Origin: Roseivirga sp.
Lineage (GTDB): Bacteria; Bacteroidota; Bacteroidia; Cytophagales; Cyclobacteriaceae
Assembly (NCBI GenBank): GCA_018402485.1
Contig: JAGYIY010000001.1
Span: 124,001 to 188,000, forward strand
Length of the DNA: 64,000 nucleotides
Direction: 5' to 3'
A program made the translations under genes and the position numbers. Below are positions 36,840-45,894 of the stretch, in pieces. The notes below the pieces were generated by a model. It ran no database searches and was not told the DNA's origin. It saw nothing but the letters and a program-made list of their open reading frames with translations. Position 1 is the first letter of the stretch, and each line of letters starts with the position of its first letter.

Positions 36840-37463
36840 TTAGACACTCGACCAGGACCTTTGTCCGGGCTGGTATGGAATACATCCTTGGTATTGAACA
36901 GGTATAGGGTCGTATCTCATGACTTGCTCACCCACTAATTCAGAAGTAAAATAACTCTGAAAAGTGGCATCAACTATTTGTGTGACAAAATGCGTCTCTA
37001 AAAACTGTTCTGATTTCTCACCTACTTCGTTAAATGTAGCTCTGTAATCTTTAAGGATTTGAGGACTTTCATCATATTTCTTGAAATAACCATTGATCAC
37101 TACCGTCACTTGCTGAGGGGTTGCTTCATTGAATGAAACCTCCTGATTGGCATTCCATTGTTTTACAAATACTTCCATCCCTTTTCGGAAAAAGCTAGCC
37201 TCTCGATCATTTTTTATCAAAGCAAACGCTTGGTCTAAATGATTGGCTACTCCTGCTTCTATGGCTCCTGGAGTCGTTGTTTTAGGACAAATCCCTTCAC
37301 AAATTTTCTCGAGTTGTGCAGCTTCTTCTGAGGACAAAAATACAGGTACCCAGTTTACAGTGGGCTGAGGTGAACAACTTTGCAGGGCTCCAAACAATAC
37401 GCTGGAGGTAAATAAAGCTGCTGAGCCAAATCCTAGGGTTTTTATTGCTTCTCTTCTTTCCAT
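36840..37463 (-). CDS. Gluconate 2-dehydrogenase subunit 3 family protein
   Basis: The protein (207 residues) begins MERREAIKTLGFGSAALF with a twin-arginine-like RR and a hydrophobic segment, then a lipobox-like LQSC at about 27-30, so it may be a Tat-exported lipoprotein. The remainder is the helical subunit 3 fold seen beside GMC dehydrogenases (SSEEAAQLEKICEGICP; TTPGAIEAGVANHLDQAF). In the gluconate dehydrogenase of acetic acid bacteria and in pseudomonads the small subunit is needed for export of the catalytic one. It lies four bases after the GMC gene, a clear gene pair. No cytochrome c subunit is adjacent. Confidence 0.88.
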   Translation of the reverse strand: MERREAIKTLGFGSAALFTSSVLFGALQSCSPQPTVNWVPVFLSSEEAAQLEKICEGICPKTTTPGAIEAGVANHLDQAFALIKNDREASFFRKGMEVFVKQWNANQEVSFNEATPQQVTVVINGYFKKYDESPQILKDYRATFNEVGEKSEQFLETHFVTQIVDATFQSYFTSELVGEQVMRYDPIPVQYQGCIPYQPGQRSWSSV

Positions 37464-37467
37464 GTTC

Positions 37468-39213
37468 TTAAATGTTACCTTTTTTTAATTGATCTACTGC
37501 ATAATTTGCGGCACGTGCCGTAAAAGCCATGTAACCTAGAGATGGATTATGGCAGGCTGCTGATGTCATAAATGAACCATCTGTGACAAAAACATTTTTA
37601 ACAGCATGAATTTGATTCCACTTATTCAAAACAGAAGTCTTAGGGTCTCTCCCCATTCTTGCTGTCCCCATTTCGTGAATTCCTAAGCCCATATTTGGCC
37701 CATTGTCATAGGTGCCAACATTCTTAAAGCCAGCAGCCTCAAGCATCTCAGCACCGGCAGCCGCCATATCCTTCCGCATTTCATATTCATTTTCATGGAA
37801 ATTACCTGCATCAAATCGGACTTGTGGTAAGCCCCATTGATCGAGATTATCGTAATCCATATACATATAGTTTTTATGTTGTGGTAAAACTTCACCAAAA
37901 CCCATAAAGCCCATGGTCCATCCTCCGGGTTCCATCAAAGCATCTTTGATGTTTCCACCTACTCGGCCTTTGCTCATTTCGGCAATAGAGCGCCCCCAAC
38001 CTTCTCTCGAAGCACTACCTTGGTAGCCATATCCCCTGATAAAGTTTTTCATGTTTGAACTGCCACCTAAGTTGCGAAAACGAGGTATATAAATACCATT
38101 GGCTCTCCTGCCTTTGTAGTACTTGTCTTCAAAACCTTCTACCGTAGAATAAGCTCCTACACCCAAATGATGGTCCATGATGTTATGGCCTAATTCACCA
38201 CTATCATTGCCCATGCCATTGGGGAAACGATCACTTTTTGATTGTAACAAAATGGAGGCCGATGCAATGGCAGAAGCACAAAGAAAAATGACTTTAGCGT
38301 AATACTCTGTTGATTCCTTTGTGTTTTGATCGATAACGCGAACACCTGTAGCTTTACCAGATGCTGCATCATACATAACCTCGTGAACAATGGCGTCTGT
38401 TTTTATGGTCAGGTTTCCGGTTTCAACTCCTGCCGGTAGCGTAGAAGATAAACTAGAAAAATAGCCTCCATAGGGGCATCCTCTCATGCAACGATCGCGC
38501 ATCATACACTGTGAACGTCCACCTGAATTTTTGTGGCCCGGTTGGCCTACGGCCAAAGGTTCGGTAAGGTGGGCTGTCCGACCAATGGTCACCCAACGAT
38601 CATTCCATTTACCTTCCACTTTTTTGGCAAATTCTTTCTCAACGCAATTCATTTCCATTGGAGGTAAAAACTCTCCATCAGGAAGTTGCTTTAAGCCCCT
38701 TTTCTGGCCGCTTACACCTATGTATCTTTCTACTTTATCATACCAAGGTTTGATGTCTTTGTAACGTACAGGCCAATCGATTGCAATACCATCTTTTAAA
38801 TTGGCCTCGAAATCTACATCACTCAGCCGATAACTTTGCCGCCCCCATGTAATGGATCTTCCTCCTAAATGATAACCGCGCATCCAATCGAAGCGTGTAT
38901 CTTCCTGGTAAGGGTGTTCGCTATCTTTTACAAAGAAATGCCTATGCGCCTCAGCGGTGGTGTAACCTGTACGGTTTTGTTTGGGGTAATGCTCTTCTAT
39001 TACTTCCTTAGGTGTTTTCCCCCTGTTAGGCAGGTCCCAAGTATCTAAGTTAGCGGTATGATAATCTTTGATATGCTCTACCTTTCGTCCCCTTTCTAAG
39101 ACTAAGGTTTTCAAGCCATTTTCACTGAGTTCTTTTGCAGCCCAGCCTCCACTGATTCCAGACCCCACTACAATGGCATCATAACGTTGGTCTTGGTTTC
39201 TGTTTACATTCAT
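37468..39213 (-). CDS. GMC family oxidoreductase
   Basis: A 581-residue FAD enzyme of the glucose-methanol-choline type. The FAD motif AIVVGSGISGGWAAKELSE is at about residues 14-32. GGRSITWGRQSYR is the GMC signature 1 region, and the C-terminal motif with catalytic His and Asn is TDGSFMTSAACHNPSLGYMA (about 545-564). A Cys-rich patch CMMRDRCMRGCPYGGYF in the middle resembles those of the sorbose/gluconate dehydrogenase group. The substrate is probably a sugar or alcohol but cannot be named. No signal peptide is seen, so export would rely on the paired small subunit at 36840-37463. Confidence 0.9.
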   Translation of the reverse strand: MNVNRNQDQRYDAIVVGSGISGGWAAKELSENGLKTLVLERGRKVEHIKDYHTANLDTWDLPNRGKTPKEVIEEHYPKQNRTGYTTAEAHRHFFVKDSEHPYQEDTRFDWMRGYHLGGRSITWGRQSYRLSDVDFEANLKDGIAIDWPVRYKDIKPWYDKVERYIGVSGQKRGLKQLPDGEFLPPMEMNCVEKEFAKKVEGKWNDRWVTIGRTAHLTEPLAVGQPGHKNSGGRSQCMMRDRCMRGCPYGGYFSSLSSTLPAGVETGNLTIKTDAIVHEVMYDAASGKATGVRVIDQNTKESTEYYAKVIFLCASAIASASILLQSKSDRFPNGMGNDSGELGHNIMDHHLGVGAYSTVEGFEDKYYKGRRANGIYIPRFRNLGGSSNMKNFIRGYGYQGSASREGWGRSIAEMSKGRVGGNIKDALMEPGGWTMGFMGFGEVLPQHKNYMYMDYDNLDQWGLPQVRFDAGNFHENEYEMRKDMAAAGAEMLEAAGFKNVGTYDNGPNMGLGIHEMGTARMGRDPKTSVLNKWNQIHAVKNVFVTDGSFMTSAACHNPSLGYMAFTARAANYAVDQLKKGNI

Positions 39214-39369
39214 TTGTTTTCCTGTTTTGTTCTCGTCTATTTATTGACACACCAGCGCTAATGAGGTATGAAAAAGAAATATAGGCGATTAGAGCAGAAA
39301 AAACAAAGCAATTCTAAGGGACGGTGGAATATGTCCGAGAAAAAGGAAAAAACCTCTAATGCTGCTAGG

Positions 39370-39591
39370 TCAATACTCGTCTTCGTTGAAGAAAAAGTCC
39401 TCTTTGGTAGGGTAATCAGGCCAAATCTCTTCTATATTCTCATAGGGTTGGCCATCGTCTTCTAGCTCCTGTAAATTCTCGACAACTTCCAGCGGTGCAC
39501 CTGACCTAATGGAAAAATCAATTAATTCATCCTTGGTTGCAGGCCAAGGAGCGTCCTCTAAGTACGATGCTAATTCTAAAGTCCAGTACAT
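39370..39591 (-). CDS. DUF2795 domain protein
   Basis: A 73-residue acidic protein starting MYWTLELASYLEDAPWPAT and continuing ELIDFSIRSGAPLEVVENLQ, the pattern of DUF2795. The C-terminus is very acidic (EDDGQPYENIEEIWPDYP and a final NEDEY). No known activity. Close relatives in Bacteroidota have the same length. A 65-codon ORF on the opposite strand covering the same DNA has no family resemblance. Flanks: the GMC gene promoter region upstream in the window and the DUF349 gene beyond 39701. Confidence 0.78.
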   Translation of the reverse strand: MYWTLELASYLEDAPWPATKDELIDFSIRSGAPLEVVENLQELEDDGQPYENIEEIWPDYPTKEDFFFNEDEY

Positions 39592-39700
39592 CTCGTTTCT
39601 GTTTATTGGCGTGCAAAAGAATACAATAAATATTTAAAAATCAAATGCTTGTGCGCAATATTTTTAACATGCCTTTCCTTTATTTCAAGGCTATTTTCAG

Positions 39701-40981
39701 TTATTTTTTATCTTTTAAATATGTCAAAAGCATATCTTTTACCCGCACCTTCCTTTCTTGTTGTTCCAATTTTTTCCTCAGCACCCCTTCCATAGCCGTA
39801 TTTGTGTTGAATTTCTCAACATTTTCTTTAAAAGTATTGAGCTCAGCAAGGTCCCTTTCTCTTAATCCATAGAGTAATTTCACCTTCAAATTTTTGCGCG
39901 CATGTTCATCCATATCCTTTTTGGCTTTCTTCTGGCATAAGTCTTCCAAGAAGGTCTTTTCTTGGACCAAACCAATCTGCTCAAAAAAAGTATTGGACAA
40001 TGTTTTCCGCACCGATTTAGGCACCGCACCCGTATTTTTCCACGCTTTGCGCACTTCTTTCAGATTGACTTCAGGCACTTCTTTTTCATTGGCCACTTTC
40101 AACCTATCAATCATGGCCACTTTCAAGGCTAAATTTTCCTTTTCTGAGGAGACCTTTTTCTTTTTGCTTTGCTTTTTCACTTGGGCAAAGGCAGCTTGAA
40201 TTACTTTTTGAAATTCATCCCAATAGGCTGTATGCTTTTCGGGCTTGAGCTTTCCTAAAGCCTTCCATTCTTCCATGGATTGACTAACAGACTGTTTCAA
40301 TGCACCTTCATCATGGATTAGTTTCAGTTTCTCAGCACTTTTGATAAAGTCTTTAAAAGCCACTTCCTTCTCAGCCCACATCTTATTCAGGTCTGCATAA
40401 AATTCCGACTGCCTGCTAAAAAAATCATCTACCAAGTCTTGAAATTCTGCTTCGATAGCCTCTCTTTGCTCAGCCACCACTGACCCTGTCTTGACCCATT
40501 TTTGCTTAATTTCTTTGACTTGTTTGGATGTTGTACTCCAGTCTAAGCCTTTGAGCACTTCTTTAAGCTCTGCCAACAAGGCCGTTTTGATTTGAAGGTT
40601 TTTATGACGATTCGCTGCTATATAAGATGCTATATCTTCTTTTAACTTGATTAATGTTTTATGCAAGGCGACAAAATCTCCTAGTCCCTCATAGGCAGGG
40701 AGCACCTCCTCTAAAAGATGATTCACCTTCATGAGGTGTGAGCCTTTGTTCTCGTCTTGTTCTGTTTTTTGGGCTAAAGAGTCTACCTGTTGCGCAAGCC
40801 TTTGGTAACGCTCCAAATAATAGTTCAGATTTTCTTGATCTGATGGCTTAACATTTTTAAGCTCCAAAGGTGGGAAGTCTAAAAAAGACTCTCGATACAT
40901 TTTACCGTCTTTAACCAAACCGAATGATGGGTTCTCCACTATAATTTTATTTCTTGAAAATGCGAAAATAGGTAATTCCAT
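39701..40981 (-). CDS. DUF349 repeat protein
   Basis: A mostly helical cytoplasmic protein of 426 residues from the ATG at 40981 (MELPIFAFS). An ATG six codons upstream at 40999 cannot be excluded. It consists of several DUF349 repeats of about 70 residues, each with the W-K-x-x-G style core, for example QKWVKTGSVVAEQREAIEAEF, MEEWKALGKLKPEKHTAYWD and KAWKNTGAVPKSVRKTLSNTF. Coiled-coil propensity is high. The function is unknown. It is divergently arranged with ettA across a gap of fewer than 60 bases. Confidence 0.85.
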   Translation of the reverse strand: MELPIFAFSRNKIIVENPSFGLVKDGKMYRESFLDFPPLELKNVKPSDQENLNYYLERYQRLAQQVDSLAQKTEQDENKGSHLMKVNHLLEEVLPAYEGLGDFVALHKTLIKLKEDIASYIAANRHKNLQIKTALLAELKEVLKGLDWSTTSKQVKEIKQKWVKTGSVVAEQREAIEAEFQDLVDDFFSRQSEFYADLNKMWAEKEVAFKDFIKSAEKLKLIHDEGALKQSVSQSMEEWKALGKLKPEKHTAYWDEFQKVIQAAFAQVKKQSKKKKVSSEKENLALKVAMIDRLKVANEKEVPEVNLKEVRKAWKNTGAVPKSVRKTLSNTFFEQIGLVQEKTFLEDLCQKKAKKDMDEHARKNLKVKLLYGLRERDLAELNTFKENVEKFNTNTAMEGVLRKKLEQQERKVRVKDMLLTYLKDKK

Positions 40982-41038
40982 GCAGAGGCCTGCAATCATG
41001 CTTATTTTTTAGCATATTTGAAAAAATTCTTTCAACCT

Positions 41039-42718
41039 ATGAGCGATCAGAAAATCATATTTTCCATGGCGGGAGTTTCTAAAACCTATCCGCCTCAAAA
41101 GCAAGTACTTAAAAACATCTATCTCTCCTTTTTCTATGGTGCAAAAATTGGTGTACTCGGACTGAATGGATCCGGTAAATCTTCCTTACTTCGCATCATA
41201 GCTGGAGTAGATACAGCTTATAATGGGGAGGTAGTTTTTTCCCCTGGATACTCAGTAGGTATGTTGGAGCAAGAGCCTCAATTAGATGCCGAGAAAACCG
41301 TGAAAGAAGTAGTAGAAGAGGGAGCCGGAGAAGTGGTGGCACTTTTGAAAGAGTTTGAGGAAATCAATATGAAATTTGCCGACCCCGCTGTTTTGGCTGA
41401 TGGAGATGCGATGAACCAACTGATTGAAGAACAGGGAAAAGTACAAGAGAAACTAGACCAAAATAACGCTTGGGACTTAGACTCCCGTCTCGAAAGAGCC
41501 ATGGATGCTTTGCGAACTCCGCCTTCAGATGCGCTTATTAAAAACCTTTCCGGTGGAGAAAAGAGAAGGGTAGCCTTGTGCCGACTTTTGATTCAGGAAC
41601 CTGATGTGTTACTGCTCGATGAACCGACCAACCATTTGGATGCTGAATCTGTCCACTGGTTAGAACAACACCTAAAACAATATAAAGGAACGGTTATCGC
41701 TGTTACACATGATAGATATTTCTTGGACAATGTAGCAGGATGGATCCTTGAACTCGACCGGGGTGAAGGCATTCCTTGGGAGGGCAACTATTCTTCGTGG
41801 CTGGAACAAAAACAGCGAAGGCTAAAGGATGAAGAAAAAACGGAATCTAAGCGTCAGAAAACTTTACAGCGTGAATTAGAATGGGTACGCATGTCACCCA
41901 AAGGCCGACAGTCTAAAGCTAAAGCTCGATTAAGTGCCTATGACAAATTGGTAGGAGAAGCGGGAAGGCAACAAGAAGAAAAATTAGAATTATACATCCC
42001 GCCAGGTGAGCGTTTGGGTAGCAAGGTCATTGAGGCCCATGATGTTTCCAAAGCCTTTGGAGATAAACTGCTTTATGAAAAACTCTCTTTCACTCTGCCT
42101 CAAGGCGGTATTGTTGGTGTTATAGGACCAAATGGTGCCGGTAAAACCACCTTGTTTAACATGATTACGGGCAAAGAAAAACCTGATGTGGGGGAATTTG
42201 TTGTGGGGCCTACGGTGGAAATCGCTTATGTAGATCAAGAGCATATCCAACTAGACCCTGAAAAAACAGTTTGGGAAGTTATCTCTGAAGGGAATGAACT
42301 AATCCAATTGGGAGGTAAGGAAATGAACTCGCGTGCCTATGTCAGTAAATTCAATTTCAATGGCAGCGATCAGAACAAAAAAGTTAAGGAGCTTTCGGGT
42401 GGTATGCGCAACAGGGTACACTTGGCGCTTACCTTAAAACAAGGTGCAAATTTACTTTTGCTCGATGAGCCTACAAATGACTTAGATGTAAATACATTAC
42501 GAGCCTTAGAAGAAGGTTTAGAAAACTTTGGTGGTTGTGCTGTGATCATTTCTCACGATCGTTGGTTCCTAGACCGTATTTGTACACACATCTTGGCCTT
42601 TGAAGGCAACTCGCAAGTATATTGGTACGAAGGTTCTTTCACGGATTACGAAGAAAACCGTAAAAAACGCATGGGTGACAAAGCACCTGAGCGGATCAGA
42701 TATAAAAAATTGGGGTAA
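41039..42718 (+). CDS. ettA: ABC-F protein EttA (energy-dependent translational throttle)
   Basis: The protein (559 residues from the ATG at 41039) is close to E. coli EttA (555). A TTG start seven codons earlier is possible but less likely. It holds two ABC ATPase domains: Walker A GLNGSGKSSLL and GPNGAGKTTLF, signatures LSGGEKRRVALCRL and LSGGMRNRVHLALTL, and Walker B LLLDEPTNHLD and LLLDEPTNDLD. The linker between the domains (about 240-325) is rich in basic and charged residues, as expected. EttA binds the ribosomal E site and gates the first peptide bond according to ATP/ADP. There is no transmembrane part. Confidence 0.95.
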   Translation: MSDQKIIFSMAGVSKTYPPQKQVLKNIYLSFFYGAKIGVLGLNGSGKSSLLRIIAGVDTAYNGEVVFSPGYSVGMLEQEPQLDAEKTVKEVVEEGAGEVVALLKEFEEINMKFADPAVLADGDAMNQLIEEQGKVQEKLDQNNAWDLDSRLERAMDALRTPPSDALIKNLSGGEKRRVALCRLLIQEPDVLLLDEPTNHLDAESVHWLEQHLKQYKGTVIAVTHDRYFLDNVAGWILELDRGEGIPWEGNYSSWLEQKQRRLKDEEKTESKRQKTLQRELEWVRMSPKGRQSKAKARLSAYDKLVGEAGRQQEEKLELYIPPGERLGSKVIEAHDVSKAFGDKLLYEKLSFTLPQGGIVGVIGPNGAGKTTLFNMITGKEKPDVGEFVVGPTVEIAYVDQEHIQLDPEKTVWEVISEGNELIQLGGKEMNSRAYVSKFNFNGSDQNKKVKELSGGMRNRVHLALTLKQGANLLLLDEPTNDLDVNTLRALEEGLENFGGCAVIISHDRWFLDRICTHILAFEGNSQVYWYEGSFTDYEENRKKRMGDKAPERIRYKKLG

Positions 42719-42845
42719 TGGCTTGATTTTTGTTATAACTGTGTTTGTTGAAGGAATGATTGAAAAATCTTAGCCTTTACATATGTCATTCTAATTGTTG
42801 TAATGAAGTATGATCAAAAAAATTAAAAAAGTCAGGAGGCACACA

Positions 42846-43565
42846 ATGAAACAAGCATTTTACATATTAATGGCGCTACATTTCGCCACAATTAATTTAA
42901 ACGCGCAAGGAGGCGGATCTGGAGGGACACAACTATCCGGGGACGTTGCCATCAACATTCGTGAAGGAGGGGCTGGCAAAACATTTATCAGAAATAGAAT
43001 TCCAGTTGATGAATACATTGATTATCAACCTTATTTGTTTAATAATTCTCGTTATGGAGAGGTGAAATTGCTTGATGGCACCCTAAAAACTGGAATGTAC
43101 ATTTACAATCTAGATACGGAAAGTTTAGAGAATACCGAAACAGATGAACTTATTCAATGGAACATAGTGGAGAGTTTTCACTTCCCAAAAACCGACAATG
43201 AAGAAGCCATACAGTTTTCAAACATGAAGCTTATTTGGCCTGAGGGGGAGTATGGAGGTTTTTTACAAGATGTGAAGTCATCGCCTTTTGTTAAAGTCAA
43301 ACATTATCTAGAATATTTTCCGCCAAATTGGAATCCATCTACACAAATGGGCAGTAAAGATGCTCGCGTCGAGGCCCAAAGTCAAGCTTATTTAAAAGTA
43401 AATAAGCAATGGATTGAGATTCCAGATACAAAAAATAAATTTTTTGAAATGTTTGGGTCGCTTTCAGAAGATTTGAGAACATATGCCCGTAAAAATCGAC
43501 TTAAGGTACGGAACATTGAAGATGTAGGTAAAATGGTGATGTGGGTAGCTAAAAATGGTAAATAA
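42846..43565 (+). CDS. Predicted exported protein of unknown function
   Basis: The start at ATG 42846 is decided by a perfect AGGAGG at 42834-42839, unusual in this phylum. An in-frame ATG at 42810 is upstream but lacks such a site. The 239-residue product begins MKQAFYILMALHFATINLNA, a clear signal peptide, followed by a glycine-rich segment (QGGGSGG). The body reads like a secreted structural or adaptor protein (RYGEVKLLDGTLKTGMYIYN, SFHFPKTDNEE). It has no Cys, no lipobox and no catalytic motif. I do not recognise the family with confidence. It runs into the convergent OsmC gene by 17 bases. Confidence 0.7.
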   Translation: MKQAFYILMALHFATINLNAQGGGSGGTQLSGDVAINIREGGAGKTFIRNRIPVDEYIDYQPYLFNNSRYGEVKLLDGTLKTGMYIYNLDTESLENTETDELIQWNIVESFHFPKTDNEEAIQFSNMKLIWPEGEYGGFLQDVKSSPFVKVKHYLEYFPPNWNPSTQMGSKDARVEAQSQAYLKVNKQWIEIPDTKNKFFEMFGSLSEDLRTYARKNRLKVRNIEDVGKMVMWVAKNGK

Positions 43566-43953
43566 CCTCTTGCTTTACTTCTGGGTGTAAACTCAGTGCT
43601 ACAGGACATGTTCTACCTATTCTTTTGATGCGTTCACGCTGCTTTTCATTAAGTGCACAGTTGTCCCAATAAAAATTGATATGAACGATAGCAATCCTCC
43701 TAGGGTTTGCTGCCATGATTTTTTCTGTTTCCAGGTGCATACCCGACATATCCCAGCCCTCAGCCTCACCTGCAATTGCCATTACAGTCATCATACAGGT
43801 ACCCAAAGCCATGGCCAGGGTATCTGTGGGAGAAAAAGCCTGCCCTTTCCCATTGTTATCCAGTGGGGCATCGGTGATGATAAAACTTTTGGAGGGCAAG
43901 TGTTCTGAGTGCGTACCTAATTGTCCTGTATAACGTGTTTTAATAGAATGCAT
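43549..43953 (-). CDS. OsmC family protein
   Basis: A 134-residue protein with the OsmC fold signature. The two reactive cysteines are in ALGTCMMTVMAI (about 51-62) and RTCPVALSLHP (about 114-124). The HSEHLPSKSFIITDAP segment and SPTDTLAMALG are typical. The OsmC family includes thiol peroxidases that reduce organic hydroperoxides. This variant resembles the small YhfA-like branch rather than Ohr. It is convergent with and slightly overlaps the exported protein gene at 42846. Confidence 0.9.
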   Translation of the reverse strand: MHSIKTRYTGQLGTHSEHLPSKSFIITDAPLDNNGKGQAFSPTDTLAMALGTCMMTVMAIAGEAEGWDMSGMHLETEKIMAANPRRIAIVHINFYWDNCALNEKQRERIKRIGRTCPVALSLHPEVKQEVIYHF

Positions 43954-44012
43954 AAACTAAGCTCTCATTTTTTTCGTTAAGTTAGCATTAAGAAAAACGA
44001 TTATCACAATCT

Positions 44013-44738
44013 ATGGCTAAAATCAGCCGCTTTTTACTCATTTCACTCCTCACATTTGGAGGACATCTAGCTTTCACTCAAACGATTACCCAATTCATCG
44101 ATGAGGAATACACCGTGGAAAATGTATTTGGTATTACCAAAGCTACCCATGGGGGGTTCATTAGTGGTTTCATGTTCCGACATTCACGTGCTTTAAGTGA
44201 AAAGGATTTGATGCATTATGGCATAGAGATCGTAAACATCAAACACCCAAAAGAAACAAAAGAAACAACCTTTACTGGATCCTCTTTTGTTTTTGGCAAA
44301 TCTAATTATCTCTACAGTATAAGACCTGTATACGGGCGTGAAAAAATCCTCTTTAAAAAAGCACCTCAACAAGGAGCAAGGGTGACGGGTTTGTTGGCTG
44401 CTGGCCCAACTTTTGGTTTAGAAATCCCTTATTTTATTCAAACACGAACGGGCAATAAAGAACAATACGATCCTCAAAACCCAAGACATGCCCGACCATT
44501 TATTCAGGGCAGTTCAAGTCCACTAAAAGGTTTAGGGCAAACCCAGATTGTCTTGGGAGGACATTTAAAAGCAGCGCTCACCTTCGAAACGAATTCGACC
44601 AAACGGAGGGTGTTTGGCGTCGAAGTGGGTTTTACGCTAGATGCCTATACCCGTGAAATCAACATCATACCTGAAGCTGAAAACAAAAGCACATACACCT
44701 CTGCTTATTTTGGAATTTACTTTGGTAAGAGAAGATAA
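44013..44738 (+). CDS. Predicted outer-membrane beta-barrel protein
   Basis: A 241-residue protein with a signal peptide (MAKISRFLLISLLTFGGHLAFTQ). The mature part alternates hydrophobic and polar residues and ends in aromatic strands (STYTSAYFGIYFGKRR), suggesting a small outer-membrane barrel. Pieces such as GFISGFMFRHSRAL and KSNYLYSIRPVYGREK look like adjacent barrel strands. I recognise it only as a Bacteroidota hypothetical. No enzymatic residues are visible. It lies 66 bases upstream of lipA, but a TACCTTTG element at 44771-44778 suggests lipA can start its own transcript. Confidence 0.68.
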   Translation: MAKISRFLLISLLTFGGHLAFTQTITQFIDEEYTVENVFGITKATHGGFISGFMFRHSRALSEKDLMHYGIEIVNIKHPKETKETTFTGSSFVFGKSNYLYSIRPVYGREKILFKKAPQQGARVTGLLAAGPTFGLEIPYFIQTRTGNKEQYDPQNPRHARPFIQGSSSPLKGLGQTQIVLGGHLKAALTFETNSTKRRVFGVEVGFTLDAYTREINIIPEAENKSTYTSAYFGIYFGKRR

Positions 44739-44804
44739 GCCAAGACTCCCCTTTTTTGGAACCTTTCCCTTACCTTTGTGTTATCATTTTTGAAGAAATA
44801 AATT

Positions 44805-45689
44805 ATGATTGAACTGCCAGTAGTATCTCAAGAACCAAAAACCACCAAGAGGACAAAGCCGGATTGGTTGCGTGTTAAATTACCTATCGGTAAAGAATAC
44901 GCCAAGGTTCGAAAACTTGTGGATGAAAATAAATTGAACACCATCTGCGAAAGTGGTAATTGTCCCAATATGGGCGAATGCTGGGGTGCAGGTACCGCTA
45001 CCTTTATGATTTTGGGTAATGTTTGTACGCGTTCATGCTCCTTTTGTGCAGTAGCTACGGGAAGGCCTCCTGAGTATGATGAAGAGGAACCACAAAGGGT
45101 GGCAGAAGCCATCAAAACCATGGGTGTAAAGCATGCTGTAATTACTTCGGTCAATCGAGATGAATTAAAAGACCGAGGTGCCGAAATCTGGTACCAAACG
45201 GTAGTAAAAACAAAGGCATTAAGTCCACAGACGACTATTGAAACATTAATACCGGACGTTAAAGGTAATTGGGATGCTTTATATCGCATGATAGATGCCG
45301 GACAAGAAGTAGTTTCTCATAACATGGAAACCGTAAAATCATTATACCGGCCCGTGCGACCACAGGCGAAGTACGACAGAAGTTTAGAGGAATTGAAACG
45401 TATTAAAGATTATGGGAAGCGATCTAAATCGGGTGCCATGCTAGGTTTGGGTGAAACAGATGACCAAGTTTTTGAATTAATGGATGATTTAGTAGCCGTA
45501 GGTTTGGATATTTTAACCTTAGGCCAATACCTACAACCTACCAAAAGACACCATGAAGTAATTGAATATGTTCATCCGGATAAATTTGCGTTTTTCAAGG
45601 AAGAAGGCTTGAGCAGAGGTTTGAAATATGTGGAATCTGGACCTCTTGTAAGGTCATCGTACCATGCAGAACGACATGTGAATGTTTAA
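44805..45689 (+). CDS. lipA: Lipoyl synthase
   Basis: LipA inserts two sulfur atoms into octanoyl groups on carrier proteins such as GcvH, using two 4Fe-4S clusters. The protein (294 residues) has the auxiliary-cluster motif [12 protein letters not shown] at about residues 46-57 and the radical SAM motif CTRSCSFC at about 72-79. [13 protein letters not shown] and LGQYLQPT are further family motifs, and the C-terminal Ser of the RSSYHAE motif is a cluster ligand. A TACCTTTG element at 44771-44778 fits a -7 box, but no correctly spaced -33 box is present. The terminator at 45842-45880 lies beyond it. Confidence 0.96.
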   Translation: MIELPVVSQEPKTTKRTKPDWLRVKLPIGKEYAKVRKLVDENKLNTICESGNCPNMGECWGAGTATFMILGNVCTRSCSFCAVATGRPPEYDEEEPQRVAEAIKTMGVKHAVITSVNRDELKDRGAEIWYQTVVKTKALSPQTTIETLIPDVKGNWDALYRMIDAGQEVVSHNMETVKSLYRPVRPQAKYDRSLEELKRIKDYGKRSKSGAMLGLGETDDQVFELMDDLVAVGLDILTLGQYLQPTKRHHEVIEYVHPDKFAFFKEEGLSRGLKYVESGPLVRSSYHAERHVNV

Positions 45690-45841
45690 TGGATAAGCAT
45701 TTTTTTTCGACACAAAAAAATTACAAGCCATAAGTAATGGTTCATCCAATTTTTGAGAGGTTTGGCATTCTGCATGACGCGGTATGCCTGAACTTAAACC
45801 TTCATCTTTAACCTCATCTCCGATCAAAAAATTTTCGCCCT

Positions 45842-45880
45842 AAAAAAAAAAGGCCACCCAAGGGCAGCCTTTTTTGTTTT
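45842..45880. terminator. Bidirectional terminator between lipA and gcvP
   Basis: AAGGC...GCCTT with an inner CCC/GGG stem forms a hairpin with one small internal loop (centre AA). A run of A stands on the left and a run of T on the right, so it can end the convergent lipA and gcvP transcripts. Confidence 0.75.
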
Positions 45881-45894
45881 CTTAGCAAGTATGC

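Noticed and set aside
39268-39465. 65-codon ORF on the + strand over the DUF2795 gene
   Set aside because: It overlaps the DUF2795 gene antisense and has no family pattern.
44771-44778. Complete promoter of lipA (also the TACCTTTG at 48842-48849 for gcvP)
   Set aside because: The -7 box matches, but the nearest TTTG is at the wrong distance (12 bases), so no full promoter is claimed.
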